A DNA stretch of 64,000 nucleotides from Serpula lacrymans var. lacrymans S7.9 (lineage: Eukaryota > Basidiomycota > Agaricomycetes > Boletales > Serpulaceae), in contig NW_006763305.1 in assembly GCF_000218685.1 (NCBI RefSeq), positions 1,762-65,761 on the forward strand. The letters run 5' to 3'. The notes beneath the pieces were generated by a model, which was given only the letters and a program-made list of their open reading frames with translations, was not told the origin of the DNA and did no database searches. A program made the position numbers and the translations under genes. Position 1 is the first letter of the stretch, and each line of letters begins with the position of its first letter. Shown here piece after piece: positions 50,189 to 61,705 of this stretch.

Positions 50189-51500
50189 CCGGATCAAAGC
50201 ATTGATTAGTATATCCAGGCCTTAATGGGGCTTGGAGCTGGTTGGCGAGATGCCTACTACCAGCCCTTACCCATTTTGCTGGCTGGCTGGGAGTGATACC
50301 CAGTCTCTGATCTGCGATATAAAGTGGTAACGATGATTGAGAAAGCCTGTGAGGGCTATGAGAAGTAGAATAGCAAATGATACCTCTAACCCTAGAGCCA
50401 GAGGTGTAACGGGGAAAGCGTTCGAAAACCAAGACATAGAGAAAATAATAAATGGTCCTTACAAGGATGGCAATCATTACCAGAAGCAAGGCAGAAAAGT
50501 GAGTATATCTATCTACTCTCAATAAAAGTTAACATCTTTACATATGTATATAGGACACACAACAAGCTGGTAATATTGGTGAAAGCACTAGCACACCATC
50601 TTGTTTGCCATCTGCAGCTCCTTCTATTCAACCTTCCAGTCGCACATCAAGCACAGCAATAGCTAGTGTATCTTCATCTTCTGCTATGACTAGGAAGCCC
50701 AAACCTACACTAGCTCTTTTCCCTCCTTCTTTAGCACAGCTAGCTATAGAAGCCCATACTCAAATGTGTTTTCATATCTCAACAAATGAAGGATTCCCTG
50801 CTTCTAATATACACTCTGATATCTCATGGCAAATAATCACTGAAAGCTCCAAGATTAGCAACAGCTTTGAATCCAAATTAAGGGAGGTTGAAGAAAATGA
50901 AGCGTTGAAAATCTTCATGATGGATTATGTGAGTGTATTCTTTCATTGCCATGATTTGGTTTTAACTCTTGCTTGAATTTTTAGGTATGGTCTGCTGGGC
51001 CCCAAATACGGGGAGAGGTTGTAGCCAAAGTCAGACTCATGATCAATGGTGCATATGGTATCCCAGGGGATATGTCTCCTGGAGAAATCAAACTTGCTGT
51101 TCAGTGGTTGATTGATACATGCACATTTACTGATGGGGACCTTGATATCAAAGTGTGAACTATTTTTTTTCCATTGTATTACAACTTATGGGTATCAGGG
51201 AAGAACCTATAACAAGCAAAAACCATTCTCAAACCCTATTTTCAAGGATCTCTTCAGGAACCAATGGTTTGGAAGAAGCCCTTGCCCTCTTCTTGAACTT
51301 CACTGAGCTTATGCAGGATTGAAGATAAGAAAACCCATTTGACACACATCCCTACTGCAATACTTAAGATTGGCTGATAAAGGTCAACATTGTTGCGATA
51401 GGATTCATATTGTACACCAACGGCTGTGCGTTGGTTGTTTGTGCAGTGAAATTTCCAGCGAACAGCATGATTATAATTTATGTAAAAGGCCTTGCACATA
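50189..51500 (+). pseudogene. DUF6532-like fungal protein relic
   Basis: A frame at 50605-50976 (MPSAAPSIQPSSRTSSTAIA, then HISTNEGFPASNIHS) is followed by VWSAGPQIRGEVVAKVRLMI, NGAYGIPGDMSPGEIKLAVQ and YNKQKPFSNPIFKDLFRNQW. The order and spacing resemble the DUF6532 domain of basidiomycete proteins that often sit near transposons (RGE.....V...YGL..., F.NPI....). Downstream text (to about 51500) continues the likeness but with many stops. The assignment is from memory of the family pattern and is tentative. Confidence 0.4.
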
Positions 51501-51979
51501 AATTAATAGTCTGAGTCATTAGATAGATCTACAGGGGGCACACCTTTCCCGAACTTTCTTGACATAACTGGTGAACTGTCAAAAAGCTCAAGGCATCGTT
51601 ATTATAGTCCCCAAGGACAATCATGGGGAAAACTCAATGAAGGAGGTGCCTGGCGTAATGCATCTCAACGCAAAACAGAACCGAACTATCATCTCACGAA
51701 AATTCATCGTGTCACACAAAATTAACACGATATCATCTCTTACTAGAAAGAGAGGCAATGACCCGGATACTTCAATATTCAAACTCGGAACAAGCTGAAA
51801 TCTCATTTAATATACCAGGTAGAAGTACGTAGAAAGTGACGTGATGAGACGTGAACAGAAGTGCCAACTAAAAGGCGACTCCTAAATACCGGATAAGAGA
51901 AGGTTCTATAATCGTGTTCAAATCGCATACAACAAGAAATACGACATAACGTGAAGGTAAACGTAGTATTAAGGCAGAA
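51501..51979. other. YOP1 3' flank, no gene
   Basis: No recognisable coding frame. The last 100-150 bases probably belong to the YOP1 3' UTR. Confidence 0.35.
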
Positions 51980-52680
51980 TTACTCGGCATTAGCGGTGGC
52001 AACACGCTCACGGAGACCTTCAGCAGTGACGGTAGTCTCAGTCTGAGTAGGGGCAACAGCACGAGACGAATTTGAAATATTCATCAAGACAGGCTTAAGA
52101 ACGGTCAAGTACGTCGTCTGTGCGCCCTATATGTGACGTCACACTTGTTAATCAACTGAGTAACTGCAGATTAGAAAAGACTCACGCGGAATGTAGGCAG
52201 TTGCAACCAAAGAATGAACACTGTCTTGAAGGCGAAGTACCAAGGAAGATAATAGAGAACGATCCGTAGGGCAAAACTTTCCACAAAGTTGAAGAAGCCA
52301 AATACTACCCAATATGTAAGCCACTGAACGTCATCCTGGTGACCGGGAGTCTCCAGTGCCTTGAAAGAGAGATAGGCGGGTAAACCCCACCCAACAAGGT
52401 TGGAAACGGGAGCAGCCAGGGGATTGACGATGTGAAACAGCGTAAGAAGAATCACGGAGCCAAGGACAACATAAGTCTTTGGGACCTGAGTGCGCTGCTC
52501 GAGAGTGGTCAACACGGGATATTTCGTGAGCTAGGTTTGATGCAGCGACGTCAGCCTTGGCTGTCCTAAAAGTCAGGGCGTAGTACGAACCTCTTTGTCA
52601 AGCTGACTGATGTAGTAATTGGCCTTGTTCTGCGCCTGAATGAACGCAGGGTGTTGCTGTACTTTTTGCGTTGCAGACAT
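51980..52680 (-). CDS. YOP1: ER-shaping protein Yop1 (DP1/TB2/HVA22 family)
   Basis: Three exons (52680-52591, 52530-52186, 52126-51980) give 193 codons. Starts MSATQKVQQHPAFIQAQNKA and contains VPKTYVVLGSVILLTLFHIV, PVSNLVGWGLPAYLSFKALE and DDVQWLTYWVVFGFFNFVES. These are the paired hairpin membrane segments of the family, ending with an amphipathic helix region LPWYFAFKTVFILWLQLP. Yop1 acts with reticulons to curve ER tubules. The family length is 170-200 residues. The gene is divergent from OST5. Confidence 0.93.
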
Positions 52681-53002
52681 CTTTATTTTTTTTGCATGAA
52701 GATAGGCAGATAAAAGAAACTAGTCAGTAAGCAGCAGTATGGAAGTCTCGCGCATACGTACTTTTAGGAAAGTAAAATATACACTTCGCAGTTGTTAGGA
52801 CGGTGGTGGAGTAAAAGAGGGAGATGTCGAGCGGAATTGAGTTGATATGGGTTTGATGACACGTGTTTGTCCGGTCACGTCAGCTCAGGCGTGGCCGCAG
52901 GCGACTTGCTGACGTTGGAAGCTTGCAGACACAAGCATTGCAGGTTACGCCAAAACCTATCACAAGACAACACCATCCCTTGCATCTTTATTAGTTGAAG
53001 CT
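52681..53002. promoter_or_regulatory. Bidirectional promoter region, YOP1 and OST5
   Basis: 322 bp between divergent start codons, with no coding frame. A TTTATTTTTTTTGC tract lies close to the YOP1 start. GTCACGTC and ACACGTG blocks are around 52860-52880. Confidence 0.45.
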
Positions 53003-53351
53003 ATGGCGACGTACGAGACATTCCAGGTCAGTCTCCGTCTGCCTTGCATGACACCACGCGCCTGACGCACCGAAAAGGCCCTACACAAAACGTTGCCTTC
53101 GTTCTCGCCCTATGTGGCTGCTCCATTTCTCCCATACATTGCCCTTGCCTTCTTATCGTCAACGTTTGCACTCGCATTCTATTTTTCGACGTGAGATACA
53201 TCCTTTGACTACACTAGCTACACTTCTAACACCTCATAGATTACCAAAAGATACCCTCCCAGTACGCGAAACTATTGTCGCACTCATAGCCAGCACTCTC
53301 GGTGGATTTGGTGTCGTAGCGTTATTTTGCGCCATCGGAGTATGCGTTTGA
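53003..53351 (+). CDS. OST5: Oligosaccharyltransferase subunit Ost5
   Basis: Three exons (53003-53026, 53078-53190, 53240-53351) give 82 codons. Starts MATYETFQALHKTLPSF. Two hydrophobic spans follow: FLPYIALAFLSSTFALAFYF and TIVALIASTLGGFGVVALFC, ending AIGVCV, close to the ...FGVYV end of yeast Ost5. It is a small subunit of the ER enzyme that transfers glycan to Asn. The size fits the family (about 80-86 residues). Recognition rests on size, topology and the C-terminus. Confidence 0.75.
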
Positions 53352-53420
53352 AAGCCCAAGGGTGTTCTCTTATTTTTTGTGGCGCTCAAGAGGTTAAGGG
53401 CATGTCCCTGCTTCATATGT

Positions 53421-54069
53421 CTAGTTGTTGACACGCCAGCCGTGCTTGCATGAAACACACTATGAACCAGGTCACACCAACGTCAACTGACCATAGCTGA
53501 CACGTACCGTATAAAGAATCGTAGAGCCTTCATCAGCACTCCGCATCTAGTGAACAAGGAGTAATCAATTCGAATCATAAAACACAGTGGTGCATACCTG
53601 CTTCTCTTCGTAATAAGCCTCCAGATGACCACATGCTGGGCATTTCTCCGAAACCTGAATATCGGCGGGGGTGTATAAAGTGTTTTACTAAATTCACAGA
53701 CGTGACTCACTTTGGGCAACACTTTTCCTTGGTGTATTTTTGTCTGAGTTTTTCTCTTTTGCCTTAGAGCGGATGGAAAAGCTTCGGGATGTGAACGCGT
53801 AGTGATCTCTGTGTTTTCGTAGGCTAGCCCACCTCATAAACCTCTGTTGTCGAAGTAACTATATCACAACTTACAGCTGGCGGGCTCTTCATGACTGCAT
53901 TGTTCGCATATTACCGTTTGGTCGCTATCCTTGGGCAGACTCAACAACGTCCCACAATCCGGGCAGAATAACAGAGAACCTGTTACTACATTATCTTAGA
54001 CATCTGTTTCTAGCTGGGTGTGTTTGTCATATATAAAGACTGACCAATCTTATGTGCTAGGGATGACAT
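53421..54069 (-). CDS. RPA12: RNA polymerase I subunit A12.2
   Basis: Six exons (54069-54045, 53979-53875, 53823-53711, 53654-53598, 53546-53508, 53459-53421) give 125 codons. The N-terminal zinc ribbon has LLFCPDCGTLLSLPKDSDQT and ICEQCSH. The C-terminal TFIIS-type ribbon has VSEKCPACGHLEAYYEEKQM, then RSADEGSTILYTCVSCKHGW. The acidic DE pair that drives RNA cleavage is kept. The subunit supports Pol I transcript cleavage and termination on rDNA. The gene ends 69 bp from the OST5 stop. Confidence 0.93.
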
Positions 54070-54648
54070 GGACTTCAGTTGGGAGGGAGTTTTGAATCAC
54101 ACAAACGATGTATTTTTTAGTCCCGGCGGCAAGGCACGTTTTGCAGGACGTCACGTGCTTATGGCATGATCTGCTACCGCGTCCACTTGTCGTCACGGAA
54201 TAACAAGGTCTTTTTGTAAGTACTCCTCGCGGTCGCTACGCCGTTCCTTTGTTTCTTTTATGTAGGCGACTGGAACAACGTTAAAATACCATCACGAAGG
54301 CTGCAATCATGTGTGCACTCTCTTATTAGCGTCTTTGCTCCGATGGCGCTCACTTTCTCTGTCTGACCAAGACTATAAAGAACTCTGAAGCGAGTGGCAG
54401 CTCTTTTGTTCTTTCCCTGTTCTGTGCGGACCCACAAAATAGGGTGGACCAGTTATCTATCTTGCTTGTCTTTCATTTTCTTGTTGTTCCTTTCCTTCAG
54501 TTCTCCATCTACTCCTACTCAACCAACTTCCGTCACGCAGGCGTGCATCTATTCAAAGGGGCAGGATCCTCATCTCAAAACACTCATTCATCAACGACTA
54601 GCATATAACGTTCACTACTTCACGCATCACTCTCAGTATTTTCTCAAA
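54070..54648. promoter_or_regulatory. Upstream region shared by RPA12 and the next gene
   Basis: 579 bp between divergent start codons. The frame of the plus-strand gene is also open upstream to 54394, but the strong context CTCAAAATGTCC at 54649 and lack of homology upstream favour the later start. Pyrimidine-rich stretches lie near 54480-54530. Confidence 0.4.
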
Positions 54649-55637
54649 ATGTCCACCAGCTCCCTTTCTAATGCCACCCTTAATCTAATGATAAGGAGAC
54701 TCCGGCACGCAAATGCACGCTACTGTCAGATAGCTCGAGAAGTGCGTTGCAAGTCGCGCCTCACACACCATGCAAAAGGCTACGCCCGCTTTGTTGGGCT
54801 TCATATTGACGTTTACAAGGCCAAGAACTGTCCAAGGTCCGCCATAGCAGTAAAGCCACTGCCCATCATCGACCACTCGGCTAGCCCTAGCGTCATGGTG
54901 CACCCTACAGCAGATTTGCTCAGATATCCATCGGAGAGAGCCCCACCCCAGAGTTGTCTGTCTGGTGCAAAGCGTGGTCTTTCTTTAAGGATGGAGAGTG
55001 AAAATGTCCAGTTCTCCCCACATATCCGCCTTGACATGCGACTATCTCCCCTCTTGTGCTCACCTTTCTCCAAAATCCCTCCCTGTGGACAGTGGGTCTC
55101 CGGAAACAACGTTGTGACACAGGAAGCTTGCCACTCTCTTTCGACTATCCGCATTCCATCACTTTCCCATTTACATTCGCTCGATCAAAAGCAAGACGAA
55201 CGTCTCCATTATATCCCAGCGCCAGGTGCTCCTCTGCTCAAGCCCAGAGCACTTCCAAATATCGAAAACGATTCTTTTAGTTCATGTGGGTTTGTTGGTC
55301 ATCGTTAATTTGATCATTGACTCATATTCATCTTCAGCGGACTCTTTACCACGCTTTATGTCTGTACGTGATATACTTTGAGTAGCATCCTTTACAAGGC
55401 TTATATTATGATTAACAGGATGTATTCTCCATCGGAGTTACCACTCGACTGCCAGCGAAGCGTAAGCTAGACACGATGGATGGATGGGACCATTCCGTCG
55501 ATAATCCCAGTCTCAGAATGCACAAGGTATTGCATGAACCAACGTACCTCGTTATAAGCAGGACACTGATGTCTTTATAGCACACTCTTAAAAAGCAGTG
55601 GCGACAAAGGGCGCGAAGTCACTGTTTACGCAGATAG
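54649..55637 (+). CDS. Unrecognised basic protein, 275 aa
   Basis: I do not recognise this protein. Four exons (54649-55285, 55338-55363, 55419-55526, 55581-55637) sum to a whole number of codons. It starts MSTSSLSNATLNLMIRRLRH. It has Pro/Ser-rich middle parts (ASPSVMVHPTADLLRYPS) and a better-ordered C-terminus (DSLPRFMSDVFSIGVTTRLP, KRKLDTMDGWDHSVDNPSL). It ends KKQWRQRARSHCLRR. There is no membrane segment or signal peptide. The basic ends suggest a nuclear or RNA/DNA-associated protein, but that is a guess. The first exon may contain unrecognised introns. Confidence 0.55.
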
Positions 55638-56033
55638 AATCTTTCGCTCCAGTGTCTTTCCGTTCTCTCGTCCGGACGATATACCAATCATCAGTCGCTA
55701 GTATTAGTAGAATCACGAGGACCATCAATATTTTAGGACACTATTACATCAACCTTTCTTAAATATTCTTGATTCATGGCCCCATTTGCCATGTAATGAC
55801 AACTATCGTCTTTGTACTTTTTGTACTTACTGTAATGTAACATGACATTGTATTTTTCTTGGTTTAGCCGTTGCCGTGCGAATCCAATTCGCTATCTCGA
55901 TCGCTGAAATTATCGGCTGTTAGTACTCAGTACTCGGATCCCACCATATCCAGGAGCAGATTTCCGCTATCGCTATCAAAGGTACCTCTACTCAAGTCTC
56001 TGCTCATAAGTCTCTACCCATCTAGATTTCGAG
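55638..56033. other. Intergenic region before the LTA4 hydrolase gene
   Basis: No coding frame supported. It holds the 3' flank of the previous gene and the promoter of the next. TAATGTAACATGACATTG near 55830 and CTCGATCGCTGAAATTATCGG near 55896 have no assigned role. Confidence 0.35.
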
Positions 56034-58783
56034 ATGCCTGACCCAACCACTCAGTCAAATTATCTTCAAATCACGACCCGACACTTATCTCTCGAATGGC
56101 GTGTCGATTTCGTTCAGAAAGTTGTCATCGGTTCCGTTGTGCACGATCTGATCTTGAACGAGGACACAGTCAAGGAACTCGTGTGGGTGCCTTTGAATAA
56201 TCCGAAAGGATCTTATAAATGTTTGATGAGCTACTGCTTACATTCGATCCATTTCGCACAGCTTGGATACGGCTGATCTGATAATTGAGAGTACTGAGGT
56301 AGCTGGAAAGACCGTTGGGGTGAGTGCCTACATGGACCCGGGATTGTATACGTAGGACGCTACGCAATTCGTGTTACTCAGTGGAGCTTCTGTAGTACTC
56401 GTTGGGAGAAAATCATGCGGTCATGGGCTCTGCTCTTCATATCCCCCTTCCCAAAAACTTGAAAGCTGGCGATCTCATCTCTGTGAAAGTGACGTATAAA
56501 ACAACGCAAGAATCGACTGCTTTGCAATGGCTAGAGAAAGAGTGTGTGCTAGTTAACTTTTGACGACTTTCTGATTTTAAATCTAAAAAACGTTTAGGCA
56601 GACCCAAGGGAAAGTCTTTCCATATCTATTTAGCCAATGCCAACCCATCTATGCTCGGACACTTGCTCCTATACAAGGTATGTATCATCCTTGCGACATT
56701 TTTCCTTTTGCAGAAACAGTCGCTGAATTAGACTACTCAAGATACTCCTTCGGTCAAGACAGTGAGTATCAGTACGACAAGTCACGCAGACTCTAGGTTT
56801 CCTGACCTTTAAAATTTATTGATAGTCGTATGATGCGAAAATCTCTGCGGTTTTGCCGGTCCTTATGTCTGCAATACGCGTTTCGCCGCCTTCAGAAGGT
56901 CCTGCCCATGACGGTAAAGTAATCGGTAAGGATCTCGTTACCTACACTTACCGCCAGGTCAGTACATGAAGAGGGCTTCCGTTGAAAACTGCGCTATATT
57001 TCTGATGCAATTCAACATGCTCTCGTATTTAGCCCGTCCCAATCCCGTCCTACTTGATTGCAATAGCCTCCGGTAACGTCCGTTACCGAGCATTTCCTAA
57101 AGTCGAAGGCAAAGAGTGGAAATGCGGTATTTGGGCAGAACCAGAATTGATTGACGCTTCATATTGGGAGTTCAGTGAAGACACTACCAAGTATAACCTT
57201 ATCACGACGCTCCATTATTAACATTAATATTGAAATGGCCAGATTTCTGGTGGCAGAGGAAAAGCTCACTACATCATATCGTTTCGGCGTGTATGATCTC
57301 TTGGTTTTACCCCCTTCTTTCCCATATGGAGGCATGGTAAGTCGTTACTCAACATAACGTCGCGATTTGTTTTGAACGTCTGTTAGGAAAATGCATGTTT
57401 GACGTTTGTAACGCCTAGTTGCGTCCTTTCTTTGTTACCAACTGTTACTATGATCACTAATACACTTTAAAGCCTTATTGGCAGGGGACAGGTCCCTCGT
57501 TGACGTCGTATTGCATGAATTAACGCATTCGTACTTTGGTAATGGTGTAACGTCAGTGATACTCTTTCATTCGGAAATCATACTTCTATCTTACAGATGT
57601 ACAGTCATGCAGATGCATCTCATTTCTGGCTGAACGAAGGTTGGACAACTTACATGGAGCGTCTTTTGCTTCAAGTTCTATATTCGCCTGCACATCGTGG
57701 ATTGTCTTACATCATTGGCGCAAAGTCTCTGTATGATGATTTGAAGCAGTATGAAAGTAGACCCAAATATCAACGCTTGGTCATCCACTTCGAGCCCGGT
57801 GAAAATCCAGACGATGCCTACAGTGACGTCCCCTACGAGAAAGGAGCAAATTTAATCTTACACCTAGGTAAACATTCTTCTTTAGAGCAATCAAGTCACT
57901 AACCTAAGCACCATCAGAACGTACTCTCGGCGGTCTGGATGTATTTTTGCCATATGTGAAAGATTATGTAAACACTTTCATGGGTAAAAGTATTACCACT
58001 GAGCAATGGAGAGCACACCTCTTCGCATATTATCAGAAGCATGGTGGCAATGACAAGATTAAGCTACTTGACACTGTTGATTGGGATGTACGTTCTTCCG
58101 TTTTGTAACTGATCCACGAGCAACTGTTGATATAAACATCCAGGCATGGTTACACGGGGAGGGCTTGCAACTGCCAGTGAACATGCAATATGATACTACT
58201 TTAGCAACGCAGGCTTATGCTCTAGCTGAGCGGTGGGACGCTTCGCGTTCTACTACGGAGCCATCCAACCTTGACTTCAAGGAATCCGATTTGCAGGAGA
58301 TGTCTTCAGTTCAAATAGGTAATTAATAGTCTTATTTTCCTCAATACTCATTATGACATACCGAAATCTAGTCGTTTTCATGGAGCGCCTACAAATCTAC
58401 CCTGCGTTGCCATCAACGCATATCTATCACTTGGGTAAACTCTATCATTTCGCCAACTCCCCCAATGCCGAAATTCGCCTACGCTTCTACGAAGTTGCGC
58501 TCCTCGACCCATCCTCTTCCGCTGCGAAGATGTATGCTTCTGAAGCTGTCCGCTGGGTTGTTGGCGATGATGGTACGGGCGTAGTAAAGGGTCGTATGAA
58601 GTTTTGCAGACCGGTATTTAGGGCAGTGTATAGAGTAGACAAAACTCTAGCCCTCGAAGTCTTTGAGACATTCAAAAACTCTTTTCACCCAATCGCAAGA
58701 AAGCTTATGGAAAAGGTGTGATTCTTGTGAAAAGTACTTTCCTCCACACGCTGACTATGACTCAGGATTTGAACATCGCGTAA
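56034..58783 (+). CDS. LAP2: Leukotriene A4 hydrolase/aminopeptidase (M1 family)
   Basis: Fifteen exons give 638 codons: 56034-56182, 56262-56319, 56396-56541, 56598-56677, 56742-56761, 56826-56957, 57033-57190, 57243-57336, 57387-57417, 57473-57551, 57605-57867, 57918-58087, 58144-58318, 58372-58715, 58766-58783. The N-terminal beta domain starts MPDPTTQSNYLQITTRHLSL. The M1 substrate motif is PYGGMENACLTFV. The zinc site is VVLHELTHSYFGNGV with HFWLNEGWTTYMER, so HExxH, 18 residues, then Glu. Then comes VPYEKGANLILHLE with the catalytic Tyr region. The C-terminal helical repeat domain (FYEVALLDPSSSAAKMYASE) fits LTA4H. It is a cytosolic zinc aminopeptidase and, in yeast, also an epoxide hydrolase. 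The length is typical. Confidence 0.95.
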
Positions 58784-58884
58784 GGGGTAAAGACATTGTA
58801 AATGTGATAAACGTGCCTGTAATCAATTCATATCATCTGTAACATGAGTGTGTGTGTACGCGAGTAAGGAGTCGAATCTTCAAG
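58784..58884. terminator. Short 3' region between convergent genes
   Basis: Only 101 bp separate the LTA4 hydrolase stop from the ArfGAP stop, so the two 3' UTRs must be short or overlap. Confidence 0.4.
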
Positions 58885-60296
58885 TTATTTGAAATCACCC
58901 CACAAATCTCCAAAAACATCATCCTTTTTCTGGGTACTCCCCGTGGAAGCAGAACCGAACATATCTCCCCCTATACCCGCTGCAGAGTTTGAAGAGCTCC
59001 AAATGTCATTTGTACTAAGGATATTTGTTTGCTGTGTCTGTATTTGTGATGGTTGTAATGTTGATGACGCTGCACTTCCCCAGATATTTCCCTGCGTAGG
59101 CCCGGGTGGTATGGGTGTAGAATCCCAACCAGACGATACTCCCCATAAACCAGACCCACTAGATCCCACCATACTAGTCGGTTGGGGCACAGACGAAATT
59201 TGAGGCAGAGTACCAGTATTGAGCTGGTTCCAAGGTGACTGAGAATCAGAAGCAGGAGAAAACTGTCCATAAGCGCTCGTAGTTTGTCCAGCAGCAGTTG
59301 AGGCAGGAGTAGAAAAGAGAGAGAGGATATCTTGTTTGACATCTTTGGCTGGCTGCGACGCTGCCGGCCTGCTAGGAGCAGGAGGTGCATGGAAATCAAG
59401 GGAAAAAAGGTCATCTTGCGAGGGGGCAGGGTTGGCTGGCTCGGTTTGGACAGTAGGCGAGGCAAGGGTGGGAGCTTCGATTTGCTGGTTTCTATCAACA
59501 ACAGCAGCAGATAAGAGCTGTCTAGGCTGAGGTTGCCGCGTAGTAATAGGCACTCGTACCGAGGGCGATGCGGGACGACGAGCAGAAAGGCTGTTCACTG
59601 ACGCATGCGTAGGACGTTGTGAAATTGGCGGCACTTGAGGCTCGATCATGGGCGACTCAGGGACAGATTCAGTGTTGCCATCAAGTACCGATGGATCCGC
59701 TGGGGGAGGTCCGTCCGACGCCCACCTACGCGATTCATATTTTGATCGAATGTAAGATTCCATTTTGCTGTAAGAGATATGTCAGGAATGACGATTGAGT
59801 ACAAGTTAGTTGATGTTTGCATACTGATCTGGAGCAACATGACCAGGCTTTAGATGAGCCTCCCAATAAAGGTTGGCCCGACGATTCCCCCATTTCTGTA
59901 TTGACTATCAAGCAACACAATTAAGCTGGATATAAAGCTGGGAGAAGCGGAAATGGATACCTCCATCTGTTCAGGTGTCCATACATCTAAATCAACTGAC
60001 TTCACACGGCTGATATGGGTCCCCATTCCGCGATGAATACCTGAACAGCGAATACACAGAAAGACGCCCCTAGAAAGAGTATCAGAATGAATATACAAAC
60101 GGATGGATTGTCATATTTTACAAGTTCCATGAAGCCCAACGTGGATCTGAAAGAAAAGTCAGCGAAAGCTCTGTGGGGCAAAGAAAGACTTGCCATTACG
60201 CTTGCAATCCGCACACAGTTTATTATCTGGCTGCTTCACAAGCTCCCGAAGAATCTTGGAATGTCTGTCAGTCGTTGCTTTGTCTTGTCTCGACAT
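58885..60296 (-). CDS. ArfGAP zinc-finger protein (Age2/SMAP-like)
   Basis: Five exons (60296-60194, 60146-60122, 60069-59961, 59904-59825, 59767-58885) give 399 codons. The ArfGAP domain occupies residues 1-120: [20 protein letters not shown] and [20 protein letters not shown] give the C-x2-C-x16-C-x2-C finger and catalytic Arg. [20 protein letters not shown] and [14 protein letters not shown] follow. The remainder is Pro/Ser/Gln-rich with a GDLWGDFK end, a likely adaptor-binding tail. It activates GTP hydrolysis by Arf in vesicle traffic. The first intron has a GC donor (GCAAGT) instead of GT, because the canonical GT upstream would remove conserved residues. The gene is divergent from the GET2-like gene. 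Confidence 0.92.
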
Positions 60297-60476
60297 GTAA
60301 ATAATATCGATAGCAAGTGTGGTGGTCTGCCAAAGAAAAAGTACAGCCACGTGCACACCGCGGCACGCGTTTCTGGGCATGCTGGTGGCGTCTATAGTGA
60401 GCTGGCCATTGACACGTTCAGACTTGGGTATTCTTTTGCTTTCAGTAACCACCATAACGATATCGACAAACCCCAA
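60297..60476. promoter_or_regulatory. Bidirectional promoter region, ArfGAP and GET2-like
   Basis: 180 bp between divergent start codons. It contains GCCACGTGCACACC (CACGTG) at about 60348 and no coding frame. Confidence 0.5.
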
Positions 60477-61595
60477 ATGTCGGCCTCAGCACGCGCAGAA
60501 GCTCGCCGAAAGGCCATCCTCAGCCGTGGAAATGATCGTCTCGCAAAGCTGACCACGTCTGCCAGAGGGGAGGACGCACCGGCGTACATGCATGACAGTG
60601 AGTCTCGGTGCAGAATTACCGTATAAAGACCGTTCTCCATAAATCATGAGCAGAACAGCCCTCTAGAAGCGTCTCTGCAAATCTTGAAGCTTTCGTGGGC
60701 GAAGAAACAAACATGCCTCCTCCCTCTATTGTTTCCTCTGAGCAGTCAAGGCCATCGCCTCCGCCTCCATCTTTTAGAGCCTCCAATCTTGCAAGCGCAC
60801 CTCCTGACCCGAGTGTCTGGTCTGAGGAGCACCAAAATCAGTTTCTTCAGGCTCTCATGAGTGGTGCACTCAGTCCTCCATCCTCTAATCAACCTATTGT
60901 TCCACCGCTCCCTTATGCGTCTAGTGGTGCTGCAATGACCCCTCAAAGTGACCCACTTGCATCAATCATGTCCGGCTTTCCTCCATTCCCTCTGTCGCAA
61001 GGGCAAAACGGAACGGGGAAAGTATCTACAGTCCCTCTTCCCCCGAAACCAGCCACGCGCTTTCAGAAACTCACACCACTCCTTCATCTCTTGAGTGTTT
61101 GGTGTTTGCTTGCATTTTTCGTGCTGTGGAAGGAACCCGAGCTATTCTTAGCGCAGACCCATGGTGCTGTTGACGAGATATATTGGAGCCGATGGGCTCA
61201 GCTAGCCTGGAAAAACGCTAGCGCTGGAGGATGGGGGGTTCAATTTGTAGTAAGTGCCCGCTTTTACCTGTAAGAAATATGTCTTGATATTCCAAAGCCA
61301 TTTTTATGGGCTTTTATAACTCTTCAGGTTCTCCTACAGTCGTTGCGCATATTCCGTGGTAATGTAAGTATATCCAATACCGCCTTGTGCCAATAACTGA
61401 TATCTTTTCCAGGATGAGGTTCAGCCTCCTACTCTGCTAGCAATCGCACTGCCTCATATTCCTCCACCATTTCCTTCGCTCATCATGAATGGACTGAGGT
61501 ATATACAGTTGGCTGTTTCTTTCTTCGACAGTCTGGCGGCAGTTATACTTGGCATAGGGGTGGTAGTACTAATATCCAGTTGGATGACCGACTAA
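60477..61595 (+). CDS. GET2: GET complex subunit Get2-like (CAMLG-like) protein
   Basis: Four exons (60477-60597, 60654-61249, 61328-61363, 61413-61595) give 311 codons. The basic N-terminus ARAEARRKAILSRGNDRLAK is the Get3-docking type motif (RRR..K...R...RL.K). A long Ser/Pro-rich linker follows. Then come three hydrophobic segments: PLLHLLSVWCLLAFFVLW, GGWGVQFVVLLQSLRIF, and SFFDSLAAVILGIGVVVLIS at the end. Get1-Get2 is the ER receptor for tail-anchored proteins delivered by Get3. The acceptor at 60653 was chosen because the later one (AACAG at 60658) brings in a stop. Family sequences diverge widely, so the call rests on layout and the N-terminal motif. Confidence 0.8.
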
Positions 61596-61705
61596 AAGCG
61601 TGCTGCACGGGTCAGCGCATAAAGAGTCTACCCTCATGAATTATGTGTAGGACTAGATGTTCTATAGACTACAGCTGCATATAAAAGAAGGTTGTCTGAT
61701 AAAAC
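61596..61705. terminator. 3' region between convergent genes
   Basis: 110 bp separate the GET2-like stop (61595) and the stop of the next minus-strand gene (61706). No coding content. Confidence 0.35.

Noticed and set aside
54394..54648. Longer start for the unrecognised protein (85 more codons from 54394)
   Set aside because: The extra part has low complexity, lies in the shared promoter region and precedes a stronger ATG context at 54649.
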